From: Roseateles sp049532965
Lineage (GTDB): Bacteria; Pseudomonadota; Gammaproteobacteria; Burkholderiales; Burkholderiaceae_C
Direction of reading: 5' to 3'
Assembly (NCBI RefSeq): GCF_049532965.1
Contig: NZ_CP186694.1
Span: forward strand, 2,790,001 to 2,854,000
Length of the DNA stretch: 64,000 nt
Position 1 is the stretch's first letter, and each line of letters begins with the position of its first letter. Position numbers and translations under genes: made by a program. This document shows positions 54,365 through 63,274 of the stretch, in pieces. The notes beneath the pieces were generated by a model. That model worked only from the letters and a program-made list of their open reading frames with translations. It did not search any database and had not been told where the DNA came from.

Positions 54365-56029
54365 TCATCGATTCAACCGGCGCCGCGCGGCATAGGAGCA
54401 GGCGTCGACCAGCATCACCAGCGCCAGCATCGCCAGCAGCACGGTGCAAGTCTCCCGCATCTGGAAGAGGCTCAGATGCAGGCTGAGCATCTGGCCCAGC
54501 CCGCCCGCACCGACGACGCCCAGCACCGTCGCCGCGCGGATGTTGTTCTCCCACCGGTACAGCGTGTAGCTGAGCAGTTGTGGCGCCGCCTGCGGCAGCG
54601 TCGCGAAGGCGAAGACCTGCCAGCGCGTGGCCCCTGCCCACCGCAGTGCCTGCGCGGCGTGCGGGGGCGCGTTCTCGAACGCGTCGGCCATCAGCCGGCC
54701 GAGCACCCCGGTCGTGTGCAGCGCCAGCGCCAGCGTGCCGGGCATCGGTCCGAGCCCCGCCGACACCAGCAGGATGGCGGCCCACACCAGTTCGGGGACG
54801 CTGCGCAGCGCATTCAGCAGCAGCCGCGAGGCCCAGCGCAGCGGCCCCGGAGGGCGGCTCGCGATCAGCGCGACGGCCACGCCCGCGATGGCCGCCAGGC
54901 CGCTGCCCAGTGCGGACATCGCCAGCGTTTCCAGCGCGCCCTGGCCCACCCGCCCCAGGAAGGCGGGCGCCATCAGCGGCGGGAAGAACTCGGCCAGGAA
55001 GGCCCCCATCTGGGCGAGCGCCCCGGCGCCCAGAAGCGCACGCCAGTTCACCGGCAACGTCACAAAGCTCGCCACCATCAACGCCATCAGCACCGCGAGC
55101 AGGGCCCGCATCCCCCACCGGACGGGCGGGCGGCCCGGCCGGAGCGCCTCGGCGCCCTGCCCCGCCGCACGGGCCGGCCTCAGCCAGCCGCTGAGGCGAT
55201 CCGCGAACGCCACCAGCGCGATGAAGACCAGCAGGATGGTGGCGACCTCCGAACCGGCGAACATCTTGGTCGCGTTGTCGAGCTGCTGCCCGAGCCCGCC
55301 GGCCCCGACGAAGCCGAGCACGACGGACGAGCGGATCGCGCACTCCCAGCGATAGACGGTGTAGCTGATGAGCTCGTCGGCACAGCCGGGGACGGTGCCG
55401 AACAGCAACGCCTGCAGGCGGCCGGCGCCGCCGCGCAGCAGCGCCTGGGTCGGCGCGGCATCGGCGCTCTCTAGGATTTCGGCGTAGACCTTGCCCAGCA
55501 TCCCGCCATAGGAGAGCGCGATCGCCAGCACGCCGGCACCGGGGCCGAGCCCGAGCACCCGCACCAGCATCAGCGCCCAGACCAGCTCGGGCACCGAGCG
55601 CAGCACCACCAGCGCCCATCGCACGATCCAGCGCAGGGCGCCCGGCGCGGCGGACATGCGTCCGGCCAGCGCCGAGATCGACAGACGCGCCGTCGACATC
55701 AATGCCATCGGCACGGCGATCACCCAGGCCAGCACGAGGCCGACCGTGGCCATCGCCACGGTGCGCCAGGTCTCGGCGGCCAGCATCCGGAGGAAGTCCG
55801 CATCGACGCGCGGCGTCAGGAACTGCGCGCCGAAGCGCATCGTCGCGCGCAGGCTGCGCGGATCCAGCAGTTCCCAGGGCCGGAACTCGCACCAGACCAG
55901 CAGCGGCCACAGGATCACCAGCAGCGCGACCATGCCGGCGATGCGGCGCGCCGCGGCCGGGTCCCGGCGCCAGGGTTCGGCGCCGGGCATGCCGCTGGCG
56001 AGCGCCGGCCTGATGCCTGGCGCGGTCAT
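54365..56029 (-). CDS. PhnE-like ABC permease, two permease units fused; putative selenium oxyanion transporter
   Basis: A 554-aa membrane protein made of two homologous permease halves. Each half carries the PhnE-type coupling motif: WECAIRSSVVLGFVGAGGLG in the first and WENNIRAATVLGVVGAGGLG in the second. About twelve helices are predicted. The fusion would let one polypeptide form the whole channel. The ATG at 56029 overlaps the stop of the ATPase gene as ATGA. Sequence family is phosphonate-type; placement next to selC-selB-selA suggests selenate or selenite instead, as proposed for similar loci. Confidence 0.85.
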   Translation of the reverse strand: MTAPGIRPALASGMPGAEPWRRDPAAARRIAGMVALLVILWPLLVWCEFRPWELLDPRSLRATMRFGAQFLTPRVDADFLRMLAAETWRTVAMATVGLVLAWVIAVPMALMSTARLSISALAGRMSAAPGALRWIVRWALVVLRSVPELVWALMLVRVLGLGPGAGVLAIALSYGGMLGKVYAEILESADAAPTQALLRGGAGRLQALLFGTVPGCADELISYTVYRWECAIRSSVVLGFVGAGGLGQQLDNATKMFAGSEVATILLVFIALVAFADRLSGWLRPARAAGQGAEALRPGRPPVRWGMRALLAVLMALMVASFVTLPVNWRALLGAGALAQMGAFLAEFFPPLMAPAFLGRVGQGALETLAMSALGSGLAAIAGVAVALIASRPPGPLRWASRLLLNALRSVPELVWAAILLVSAGLGPMPGTLALALHTTGVLGRLMADAFENAPPHAAQALRWAGATRWQVFAFATLPQAAPQLLSYTLYRWENNIRAATVLGVVGAGGLGQMLSLHLSLFQMRETCTVLLAMLALVMLVDACSYAARRRLNR

Positions 56030-56841
56030 CGGCACATCGCCTGCGGCGGCGCGGCGGGCGGCAGCGCGTCGGCCTCCGCGGCGGGCGGCTCGTTCAACAG
56101 GTCGTCATAGAGCTCGTCGAGCCGGCGTCCGCCCAGGTCCTGCGGCGGGCCGTCGTAGTACAGGCGGCCCCGGCGCAATGCGATCACGCGCGGGAAGGTC
56201 CGGCAGGCCAGATCGACCTGGTGCAGGGAGCAGATCAGCGTCCGGTCCTGCGCACGCGCGGTGTCCTGCAGCACCGACAGCACGCGCTGCGCGCGTTGCG
56301 GGTCCAGGGCGGACAGGGGCTCGTCCACGAGCCAGAGCCCTGCCCGGGCCACCAGCAGGCGCGCGATCGCGACGCGCTGGCGTTCTCCGCCGGACAACTG
56401 GTCGACGCGCGACCACAGGCGGTTGCCGAGTTCGAGCCGATCCAGCGCCTCGAAAGCCAGGCGCGCCTGCGCCTCATCGGGGCTGAACAGCATGCGCAGG
56501 CTTTCGGCCATCGAGGCCCCGGGCAGGCGTCCGGCGAGGACTGCCGTCGCGACGCGCTGGCGCGGTGGCAACGGCGGGTGTTGTGGCGCGAGCATCAGCG
56601 TGCGGCGCAGACGGTGCCGGTCGCGCGAGGACAGCGACCAGGCATCCTCGCCCGCGAGCCGCAGCGTGCCGGCGGCGGGCTGCAGGGCGAGGGCGAGCGC
56701 GTGCAGCAGCGAGGTCTTGCCGGCCCCGGAGGCGCCGATCAGGGCGACCTGCTCGCCGGGCTCGATGCGCAGCGACAGCGGCTCGACCAGTGTGCGGGTG
56801 CCCGCCTGCAGATGCAGGCCGTCCAACTCCAGCAGTGGCAT
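56026..56841 (-). CDS. PhnC-like ABC transporter ATPase
   Basis: A 271-aa ATPase with Walker A GASGAGKTS near residue 36, signature LSGGERQRVAIARLL, Walker B GLWLVDEPLSALD and switch His in CSLHQVD. It belongs to the PhnC branch. It sits between the binding protein gene (15 bp) and the fused permease (4-bp overlap), a complete importer set. Confidence 0.9.
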   Translation of the reverse strand: MPLLELDGLHLQAGTRTLVEPLSLRIEPGEQVALIGASGAGKTSLLHALALALQPAAGTLRLAGEDAWSLSSRDRHRLRRTLMLAPQHPPLPPRQRVATAVLAGRLPGASMAESLRMLFSPDEAQARLAFEALDRLELGNRLWSRVDQLSGGERQRVAIARLLVARAGLWLVDEPLSALDPQRAQRVLSVLQDTARAQDRTLICSLHQVDLACRTFPRVIALRRGRLYYDGPPQDLGGRRLDELYDDLLNEPPAAEADALPPAAPPQAMCR

Positions 56842-56856
56842 GACGGGCGGCTCAAA

Positions 56857-57744
56857 TCACTTCAGCAGGCCGGCGTTCTCGGCGGCGGCCTTGATGCCGG
56901 CGTAGTTCTCCGGCTTGGTCGGCACGAACTTCGTTGCGCGCTGCAGGTCGAGGATCTCCTTGCCTTCGGGCGTCGATGGATTGAGCTTCAGGAACGCGGC
57001 CTTGAGCTTTTCCTTCGTGGCGGCGGGCATGTCGGCGTGGACGCTCCAGTTGTAGTCGTAGTAGGGCGGGGTCGTGAAGAAGACCTTGACCTCGCTGGTG
57101 TCGATCTTTTTCTCGGCGACGAGTTTTTCCCAGACCGAGATGTTGAGCGCGCCGGCGTCGACCTTGCCGGAGGCAACGGCGGCTGCGGTGGCGTCATGGG
57201 CGCCGGAGAAGGAGATGCGCTTGAGGTCGGTGTCGGGGTTGATCCTGGCGGCGAGCAGGAACGAGCGCGGCATCAGGTGGCCGGAGGTGGATGAGGCCGA
57301 GCCGAAGCTGAGCGTTTTGCCTTTGAGGTCTTCGAGCTTGTGGATGCCGGACTTGGTATCGGTGATGAAGACGGAGCGGAATTTTTCGTCTTCTTCGCGC
57401 TGGACGAGGGGGACGATCTTGCCGCCGGAGCGCACGTTGGCCTGGACGAAGGTGAAGCCGCCGAACCAGGCGAGTTCGACCTTCTTGTTGGCGAGGGCCT
57501 CGACGGCGGCGGCGTAATCGGTGACGGGCGTCCACTCGACCTTCACGCCGAGTTCCTTCTCAAGGTATTTGCCGAGCGGCGCGAACTTGCGTGCGAGCTC
57601 GGTAGGCGACTCATCGGGAATAGCGGTCACGCGAAGGACCTGCTGACCGGTCTGAGCCTGCGCGGCGCCGACGCCTGCCACGACCAGCGAGGCGAAGGAG
57701 ATTCCCCGCAGCACACGGCTGACGCGGAAAAAGAGGCTACCCAT
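56857..57744 (-). CDS. PhnD-like periplasmic binding protein, putative selenate/selenite binding
   Basis: A 295-aa exported binding protein with a signal peptide ending near QAQTG. The mature part begins LRVTAIPDESPTELARKFAPLGKYLEKELGV (in parts AIPDESPTELARKF) and has ELAWFGGFTFVQA, SFGSASSTSGHLMPR. These match the family I know as putative selenate ABC transporter substrate-binding proteins, recognised for their association with selenium genes. The ATG at 57744 is used (a TTG precedes it). It is the first gene after selC, 189 bp away. Phosphonate or phosphite remain alternatives. Confidence 0.82.
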   Translation of the reverse strand: MGSLFFRVSRVLRGISFASLVVAGVGAAQAQTGQQVLRVTAIPDESPTELARKFAPLGKYLEKELGVKVEWTPVTDYAAAVEALANKKVELAWFGGFTFVQANVRSGGKIVPLVQREEDEKFRSVFITDTKSGIHKLEDLKGKTLSFGSASSTSGHLMPRSFLLAARINPDTDLKRISFSGAHDATAAAVASGKVDAGALNISVWEKLVAEKKIDTSEVKVFFTTPPYYDYNWSVHADMPAATKEKLKAAFLKLNPSTPEGKEILDLQRATKFVPTKPENYAGIKAAAENAGLLK

Positions 57745-57785
57745 CAACGCGCTCCCAAAGAAGATGATCCGAAGTCAAACAGTTT

Positions 57786-57802
57786 GCCGCCCCTAGGGCG
57801 GC
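57786..57802. other. Hairpin GCCGCCC/GGGCGGC upstream of the binding-protein gene
   Basis: A perfect 7-bp stem with a 3-nt loop lies 42 bp upstream of the transporter gene start. No T-run follows on either strand. It may shape the leader of the transporter transcript. Confidence 0.35.
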
Positions 57803-57810
57803 CGCAAGAA

Positions 57811-57935
57811 CCAGCGACATCGGATGGCCGTCGCGAGCGGCCCGAGGTTGCGCCGAGGAGCGGAGCCGTACTGTCGTACGGCGAGCACCGCAGGCGCAAG
57901 ATCGGGCCGCGCAGCCGGCCAGCCGATGTTGCTGG
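57811..57935. repeat. About 125-bp imperfect palindrome abutting the tRNA-Sec 3' end
   Basis: The left arm starting CCAGCGACATCGGATGGCCG matches the reverse complement of the right arm ending CAGCCGATGTTGCTGG, and pairing continues through GCGGCCCGA and TTGCGCC blocks to a perfect core GCCGTAC-TGTC-GTACGGC (57865-57882). The outermost right arm overlaps the encoded CCA of tRNA-Sec. Confidence 0.8.
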
Positions 57936-58028
57936 CGGAGGGGCGTGGGGGTCGAACCCACCCAACGGCGCATGGCGCCATCCACCGGATTTGAAGTCCG
58001 GCCGATCCACCGGGATCGTTGCCTCTCC
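57933..58028 (-). tRNA. selC: tRNA-Sec (anticodon TCA), CCA encoded
   Basis: The reverse strand gives a 96-nt selenocysteine tRNA, one longer than E. coli SelC. It has an 8-bp acceptor stem (GGAGAGGC/GCCCCTCC, one A-C mispair at position 5), the anticodon stem-loop CCGGACTTCAAATCCGG with anticodon TCA, a long variable arm, the T-loop GTTCGACCC, discriminator G and CCA. It starts 13 bp after the selB stop. Confidence 0.97.
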
Positions 58029-58041
58029 GTTGATCGTGTGT

Positions 58042-60090
58042 TCATGCGGTGATGTCGGCGTTGGGGGCATGGCCGTCGTCATCGATGAACAGCTGACAGT
58101 CGGCCCGCAGCCGGTGCGCGTCCCCGACGCGCCGCAGCAACCCGACCCTGTCAAAAAATTCCAGCACCTGGATTGCGCGCTTGCGGCCCAACCCGCTGCG
58201 GTCGCGAAACTCCGCCGCCCTGACATCCCCCTCGCTGGCCGATTCCCGCACGACCCCGGCCAAGGCTCGTATCGCCGGGGGCGCATAGTACAGGTCCTTC
58301 ACGACCTGGAACAACTCGCCCCGCTGGGCCAGCCGCGCCAGCGTCGTGCGCACCAGCGCCTCCGGCTCCCCGGCCTCCTTCGCGAGGTCCCGCGCCCACA
58401 CGCCTTCGAACCCGGCCGACAGCAGCCGCGGCATCACCTTCTGCGCCAGGCGCTCATCCAGCGCCGACAGCTGCACGCCATGCGCCGGCAGATGCGCCGC
58501 CGCGCCGCTGACATCAACGCGGCCCGCCGCCACCAACCGCTGCACCAGCGCCCGCCACAGCGGCTCGGCCATGCGCGGCGCGGCCAGCCGGCGCCATCGC
58601 GCCAGGTCGGGGCCGAGCTCCTCCGGCTGCTCCTGGTGATAGCGCTGCAGCCGTTCCTGCGCCGTGTAGGCCCACTGCGCCGTCTGCGCCGCGCCCAGCG
58701 CCCACGCCGGGCCCTCGGCGCCCTGCACCACGGTGATCGCGCCCGCCGTGGTGGTGGCGAGTCCACCTTCGCGCCCCCCCGTGCCGATCGCCGCCACCAG
58801 CGCCGCGCGCGCCGGACCCGCCACGCCCTGCCCCGCCGAGAAGCGCACCAGGTCGACTCCCATCGGCGCCTGCGCCAGCAATCCGTCGAGCCGCTGAGCC
58901 GGTGTCTCCGCCGTCAGCACGATCAACTCGGCGAGCCGCTGCGGCGTGCGGCGATAACGCACCGGCGCCTGAGGATCGAGCACGACGCCGCCCGCCAGCG
59001 CACGCGTCGCCGACGCATCGCGCAGCACGACCCGGTCGCCGGCCCATGCGCCGATCGGACGATGCAGCACCAGTTGCACAAAGGCCTCGCCCCCCGGTTG
59101 CAGCGCTTCGATCGGCTTGCCGCCGAGGCTCCCGAGCACCGCGACCGATCCGGTCACCTGCGTCGCGCCGAGATGCACATGCACCGGCGTGCCGCTGCGC
59201 AGCGCCTTGGCCTCCTCGGGCCAGAGCCGCAGCCGCGCGTCGAGGCGGTCCGTCCATTGGGCGACTTCCGGCGCGGCCAGCCACTGGCCGTGACCGACGT
59301 CCTCCTTGTCGAGCCCGGCCAGTCCGATCGCGACGCGCTGTCCCGCCGACGCCCGCGTCGCCGCCGCGTTCTGCGCATGCAGGCTGCGGACTCGCCCGCG
59401 CAGCGGTGCCTGACCTGGCGACGGCGGCAGCACCAGCAGCTCGTCGCCGAGGGCCACCTCGCCCGCGTGAGCCGTGCCGGTGCAGACCGTCCCGACGCCG
59501 GGCAGGCTGAACACGCGGTCGACAGCCAGCCGGAAGCCCTGCCCGCCCGCCTCGCGGACCGGCAGCGCCTTCGCTGCCGCGACCAGGTGGTCGCGCAACG
59601 CGCCCACGCCCGCGCCCGTCGTCGCGGCGACGTCGAACACCGGCGCGCCCGCGAGCGGCGTGCCGGCCAGCAGCGCGCGCACCTCGTCGCGCCGCCGCGC
59701 GCGGGTCGCCGCATCGACGCGGTCGCATTTCGTCAGCGCGATCGTGCCGCGCTCCAGGCCCAACAACGACAGCAGCGCCAGGTGCTCGCGGGTCTGCGGC
59801 ATGACGCCGTCATCGGCCGCCACCAGCAGCAACGCGTGGTCGATGCCGGTCGCGCCCGACAGCATCGTGTGGATGAGCCGCTCGTGCCCGGGCACGTCGA
59901 CAAAGCCGATGCGGGGCGCTTCCACGGCCGAAGCGCCGCCGGCGGCGCCCGCGTCCAGATATGCATATCCCAGCGCAATGCTGATGCCGCGCCGCTTTTC
60001 CTCCGGCAGGCGATCGGTGTCGACGCCCGTGAGCGCCTTCACGAGCGTGGTCTTGCCATGGTCGATGTGGCCGGCGGTTCCGACGATCAC
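58042..60090 (-). CDS. selB: Selenocysteine-specific elongation factor SelB
   Basis: A 682-aa GTPase that carries Sec-tRNA to UGA codons next to a SECIS hairpin. G1 is GTAGHIDHGKTTL at the very N-terminus, G3 is DVPGHERL and G4 is TKCD. Domains II and III follow, then four winged-helix repeats in the C-terminal 250 residues that bind the SECIS; the last ones contain EFRDRSGLGRKRAIQVLEFFD. The start is GTG at 60090, overlapping the selA stop as GTGA. A small Gly/Ala insert (DAGAAGGASAVEAP) lies in the effector region. Confidence 0.96.
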   Translation of the reverse strand: MIVGTAGHIDHGKTTLVKALTGVDTDRLPEEKRRGISIALGYAYLDAGAAGGASAVEAPRIGFVDVPGHERLIHTMLSGATGIDHALLLVAADDGVMPQTREHLALLSLLGLERGTIALTKCDRVDAATRARRRDEVRALLAGTPLAGAPVFDVAATTGAGVGALRDHLVAAAKALPVREAGGQGFRLAVDRVFSLPGVGTVCTGTAHAGEVALGDELLVLPPSPGQAPLRGRVRSLHAQNAAATRASAGQRVAIGLAGLDKEDVGHGQWLAAPEVAQWTDRLDARLRLWPEEAKALRSGTPVHVHLGATQVTGSVAVLGSLGGKPIEALQPGGEAFVQLVLHRPIGAWAGDRVVLRDASATRALAGGVVLDPQAPVRYRRTPQRLAELIVLTAETPAQRLDGLLAQAPMGVDLVRFSAGQGVAGPARAALVAAIGTGGREGGLATTTAGAITVVQGAEGPAWALGAAQTAQWAYTAQERLQRYHQEQPEELGPDLARWRRLAAPRMAEPLWRALVQRLVAAGRVDVSGAAAHLPAHGVQLSALDERLAQKVMPRLLSAGFEGVWARDLAKEAGEPEALVRTTLARLAQRGELFQVVKDLYYAPPAIRALAGVVRESASEGDVRAAEFRDRSGLGRKRAIQVLEFFDRVGLLRRVGDAHRLRADCQLFIDDDGHAPNADITA

Positions 60091-61592
60091 GCGAGCGACT
60101 CCTTCAGCAGCCCGAGCTGCTCGATGAAGCCGGCCTCCTCGCGCGCCTCGTCCAGGCAGCGCAGGTCCATCCAGAGCTCGTCCGACTGCACCCGCGCGAT
60201 GACCGGCAGCGGCAGCGCGCGCAGCGCCGTCATGAGCTCGTCGAGCGCGCGCCCCAGGCCGCGCTTGCCCGGCAGCCGCGGCGTCACCACCAGGCCCGCC
60301 GACGGCAGGGTCTCCACGGGCAGCGAGCCCGAGCCGATCTGTCCTCGCATCGCGCTGACGCGCACCGCGAAGCGGGGCGCCACCGCATCGGCGACGAGCG
60401 CGAGCAGCCGCGCCGCCTGCGCCTCGATCTGATCGACGGGACGCGTCAGCAGGCGCAGCGTCGGCAGGTCCTGCGTCAGCCGGTCGGGCTGCAGGTACAG
60501 CCGCAGCGTGGCCTCCAGCGCCGCCAGCGGCAGCTTGGACAGCCGCAGCGCGCGTTTCATCGGGAACTTGCGGATGCGCTGCACGAGGTCCTTGCGGCCG
60601 ACGATCAAGCCGGCCTGCGGTCCACCGAGCAGCTTGTCGCCGCTGAAGGTCACGACGTCGCAGCCGTCGGCCAGCATGGCCTGCGGCAGGGGCTCCGACG
60701 GCAATCCCCACTGCGCCAGGTCCACCAGCGAGCCGCTGCCCAGGTCGGTCATCAGCGGCACGCCCGCGGCGCGGGCGATCGGCGCGAGCTCCGCCTCGCT
60801 GACCGAGGACGTGAAGCCCTGGATCGCGTAGTTGCTGGTATGGACCTTCAGCAGCAAGGCGGTGGCGGGTCCGATCGCGGCCTGGTAATCCCGCGCATGG
60901 GTGCGGTTGGTGGTGCCGACTTCCACCAGCGTTGCACCGGCCGCGGTCATCACGTCGGGCATGCGGAACGCGCCGCCGATCTCCACCAGCTCGCCGCGCG
61001 ACACGATCGCTTCGTTGCCGCCGGCCAGCGCGGCGATGCCCAGCAGCACCGCGGCGGCGTTGTTGTTGACGACCGTCGCGGCCTCGGCGCCAGTGATCTC
61101 GCACAGCAGCGACTCGATGAGGTCGTCGCGGTCGCCGCGCTCGCCGCGCGCGAGGTCGAACTCCAGGTTGTTCGGCGACGCCATGCAGGCCAGCACCTGC
61201 TGCAGCGCCTCGTCGGCCAGCAGCGCGCGGCCCAGGTTGGTGTGCAGCACCGTGCCGGTCAGGTTGATCACGCGGCGCATCCGCGGCGCGAGGCGCTGCT
61301 CGCAGCGTCGCTCGAGCTCGGCAGGCAGATGCCGCAGTTCATGCGCCGCCAGCGTGCCGTCGATCGCGCGGCGGCGCCACGCGTCGAGCAGCCGGCGCGC
61401 CTGCGCGGCGACGAAGGCATGCCCATGGCGCGCCATCAAGTGCGTCACGGCCTCGTCGCGCAGCAGGCGGTCGACGGACGGCAGGTCCTTTGGAACGGCG
61501 TGAACGGCGGGAGCGGCAGTTGGGGCCGGGACGGAAGCGGCTGCCGGGGAGCCTGCCGTCGGACCATGAACCATGGATGCCTCGGGCTTCAT
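60087..61592 (-). CDS. selA: L-seryl-tRNA(Sec) selenium transferase SelA
   Basis: A 501-aa PLP enzyme that turns Ser-tRNA(Sec) into Sec-tRNA(Sec) with selenophosphate. The family N-terminus PSVDRLLRD follows a 35-residue Ala/Pro-rich extension. Conserved blocks are INLTGTVLHTNLGRALL (in part), ATVVNNNAAAVLL and FSGDKLLGGPQAG, where the Lys binds PLP. The ATG at 61592 lies two bases after the fdhE stop. selB overlaps its end by four bases. selD, which makes selenophosphate, is not in the window. Confidence 0.96.
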   Translation of the reverse strand: MKPEASMVHGPTAGSPAAASVPAPTAAPAVHAVPKDLPSVDRLLRDEAVTHLMARHGHAFVAAQARRLLDAWRRRAIDGTLAAHELRHLPAELERRCEQRLAPRMRRVINLTGTVLHTNLGRALLADEALQQVLACMASPNNLEFDLARGERGDRDDLIESLLCEITGAEAATVVNNNAAAVLLGIAALAGGNEAIVSRGELVEIGGAFRMPDVMTAAGATLVEVGTTNRTHARDYQAAIGPATALLLKVHTSNYAIQGFTSSVSEAELAPIARAAGVPLMTDLGSGSLVDLAQWGLPSEPLPQAMLADGCDVVTFSGDKLLGGPQAGLIVGRKDLVQRIRKFPMKRALRLSKLPLAALEATLRLYLQPDRLTQDLPTLRLLTRPVDQIEAQAARLLALVADAVAPRFAVRVSAMRGQIGSGSLPVETLPSAGLVVTPRLPGKRGLGRALDELMTALRALPLPVIARVQSDELWMDLRCLDEAREEAGFIEQLGLLKESLA

Positions 61593-61594
61593 GC

Positions 61595-62638
61595 TCAGCG
61601 CCCTCCGGGAGGAGCGGCGCCGGAGCCGCCGCGGCCCGGCGGCGCACCATCGTGCGAGGCGTCGGCCTCGCCGAGGATCAGCATCGGATTGAAGCCCTGC
61701 CGCACCAGGCCCAGGTCGCCAACCAGCAGGTCGAGCGTCAAGGTCGCCAGGTCGTCGGCCAGCGGCTCGACCTGCAGGTCCTTCTCCATGTGGACCTGCT
61801 TCAGGTAGTGGCCGCAGGTCTCGCAGCATTCGGCGGCAACCGCCTCGGACTTCCTGCCCTCGGCATCGACCAGGTGCTGGAAGCTGATCCCCTTGGTGCC
61901 CTGACAATGCGTGCACTTGATCCGGACGTAATGCCATTGCGCGCCGCACAGCGAGCACGCGAGGAAGCGTTGCCCCGACTGCTCCGCCGCGACGCGCGTG
62001 ATCGAGGCCACCGGCCGGGAGCCGCAGCAGGGGCAGACGGTCGGGTCGTCGATCATGCCGAACGGGGCCACGTGCTCCGCCTGGTCGCTGCGGTCGTAGC
62101 GTTGCTGCAGCTGCGTGACCAGCCGCGTCCAGTACAGCTGCAGCGCCGCAGCGATCAGCGGCGCCGCCGCGGGGTCCAGGCCCGGCGCGCCACCCGCCAG
62201 CAGCGCATGGGCCTGCTGCTCGAGCCAGTCGTCATCGGCCTCGCGCAGTTGCTGGACCAGGGCCCGGGCGGGATCGGGAATGGCCGCCGTCGACAGGGTC
62301 CCGAGCAGGGACCGCAGCTCCTCCCGCCAGACGGCCTCGCGCGGATGCCGCTGCGCATCGACCGGCGGCAGGCCGCCGACCATCGCGCCGTTGACCAGGA
62401 CCTCGTCGGGCAGCGCCAAGGCACGCGCTTGCCGGAACAGGTCGTGCTGCGCCTGTGCCAGCGCGGCGACGAACAGCAGGTAGTCGCGCATCGCGTGGCC
62501 CTCGGCCAACTGGCGCAGGCGCAGCGCGCGCTCGGCGAAAAGGCCGGGTTCCGGCACCTTCACCGGCGCGGCGCGGGGACCCGCGTTCACCGCGATCTCT
62601 TCCGGGGTCATCACCCGGATGGGGCTGCTCGACGTCAT
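61595..62638 (-). CDS. fdhE: Formate dehydrogenase accessory protein FdhE
   Basis: A 347-aa cytoplasmic protein needed for active respiratory formate dehydrogenases; it is thought to act on iron-sulfur or redox assembly. Four Cys pairs are visible: CPCCG, CSLCG, CTHC and CETCG, of rubredoxin-like type. The N-terminal part of about 180 residues is helical. The ATG overlaps the gamma subunit stop as ATGA. It precedes selA by two bases. Confidence 0.94.
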   Translation of the reverse strand: MTSSSPIRVMTPEEIAVNAGPRAAPVKVPEPGLFAERALRLRQLAEGHAMRDYLLFVAALAQAQHDLFRQARALALPDEVLVNGAMVGGLPPVDAQRHPREAVWREELRSLLGTLSTAAIPDPARALVQQLREADDDWLEQQAHALLAGGAPGLDPAAAPLIAAALQLYWTRLVTQLQQRYDRSDQAEHVAPFGMIDDPTVCPCCGSRPVASITRVAAEQSGQRFLACSLCGAQWHYVRIKCTHCQGTKGISFQHLVDAEGRKSEAVAAECCETCGHYLKQVHMEKDLQVEPLADDLATLTLDLLVGDLGLVRQGFNPMLILGEADASHDGAPPGRGGSGAAPPGGR

Positions 62639-63255
62639 GCGGGTGGACGCTCCTTCACTGCCTTGTGCCACAGCGGATGATGGTGTGCGGCCCAGGTGTC
62701 GGTGACTGTGCCACGGGTCATCGCCCGGAACGAGCCCTTGACCCAGATCGCGGCATAGACATGGATGATGATCGTCAGGATCAGGATCGCCGCCGCCGCC
62801 GCGTGCAGCACCACCGCGACGCGGCGCATCAGGATGTTCCCGTCGGGGAACCAGGCGTGCCAGAACATGAAGCCGGTCACCAGCAGGATCAGCAGCGACA
62901 CCACCATGATCCAGAACACGATCTTCTGGCCGGCGTTGTACTTGTGCGCCGGCTGCGTGCCGTGCTTGTGACCGCCGAAGATCATGTCCCCGCTCTGGCG
63001 CATCCATTGGCGGTCGACGTCGGTCCAGCGGTTGTCCCGCCACATCTGCGCCGCCAGGAACGCGAACGCGATCACCATGCCCAGCCCCATGTAGGGGTGC
63101 AGGACACGCGCCCACGGGCCGCCGCCGAAGAGGTGGGTCAGGAAGTACAGGCTCGGATGGAAGAAGGCCAGGCCCGACAGCCCGGCGCACAGGAACAGCA
63201 GCACGATGAGCCAGTGGTTGATCCGCTGGCTGTCGCGGTAGCGTTGCAGCAACAT
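62635..63255 (-). CDS. Formate dehydrogenase gamma subunit, cytochrome b556
   Basis: A 206-aa four-helix membrane protein that anchors the periplasmic formate dehydrogenase and passes electrons to quinone. Haem-ligand histidines lie in RINHWLIV, RVLHPYMG and VVLHAAAAAILILTIIIHVYAA (in parts). The start at 63255 (MLLQRYRD) has GGGAG upstream; the ORF runs further but overlaps the beta subunit gene. FdnI and FdoI types are not separable here. It follows the beta subunit by 19 bp. Confidence 0.93.
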   Translation of the reverse strand: MLLQRYRDSQRINHWLIVLLFLCAGLSGLAFFHPSLYFLTHLFGGGPWARVLHPYMGLGMVIAFAFLAAQMWRDNRWTDVDRQWMRQSGDMIFGGHKHGTQPAHKYNAGQKIVFWIMVVSLLILLVTGFMFWHAWFPDGNILMRRVAVVLHAAAAAILILTIIIHVYAAIWVKGSFRAMTRGTVTDTWAAHHHPLWHKAVKERPPA

Positions 63256-63274
63256 GTCGATCTCCCGGTGAAGG

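Noticed and set aside
57933..58028. tRNA-Sec as an attachment site of an integrated element
   Set aside because: No integrase gene or second direct copy of the tRNA end is visible in the flanking sequence; the downstream palindrome is reported separately.
57744..58286. Leftward 180-codon frame running through tRNA-Sec
   Set aside because: It covers the tRNA and the palindrome and has no family match; the tRNA explains the sequence.
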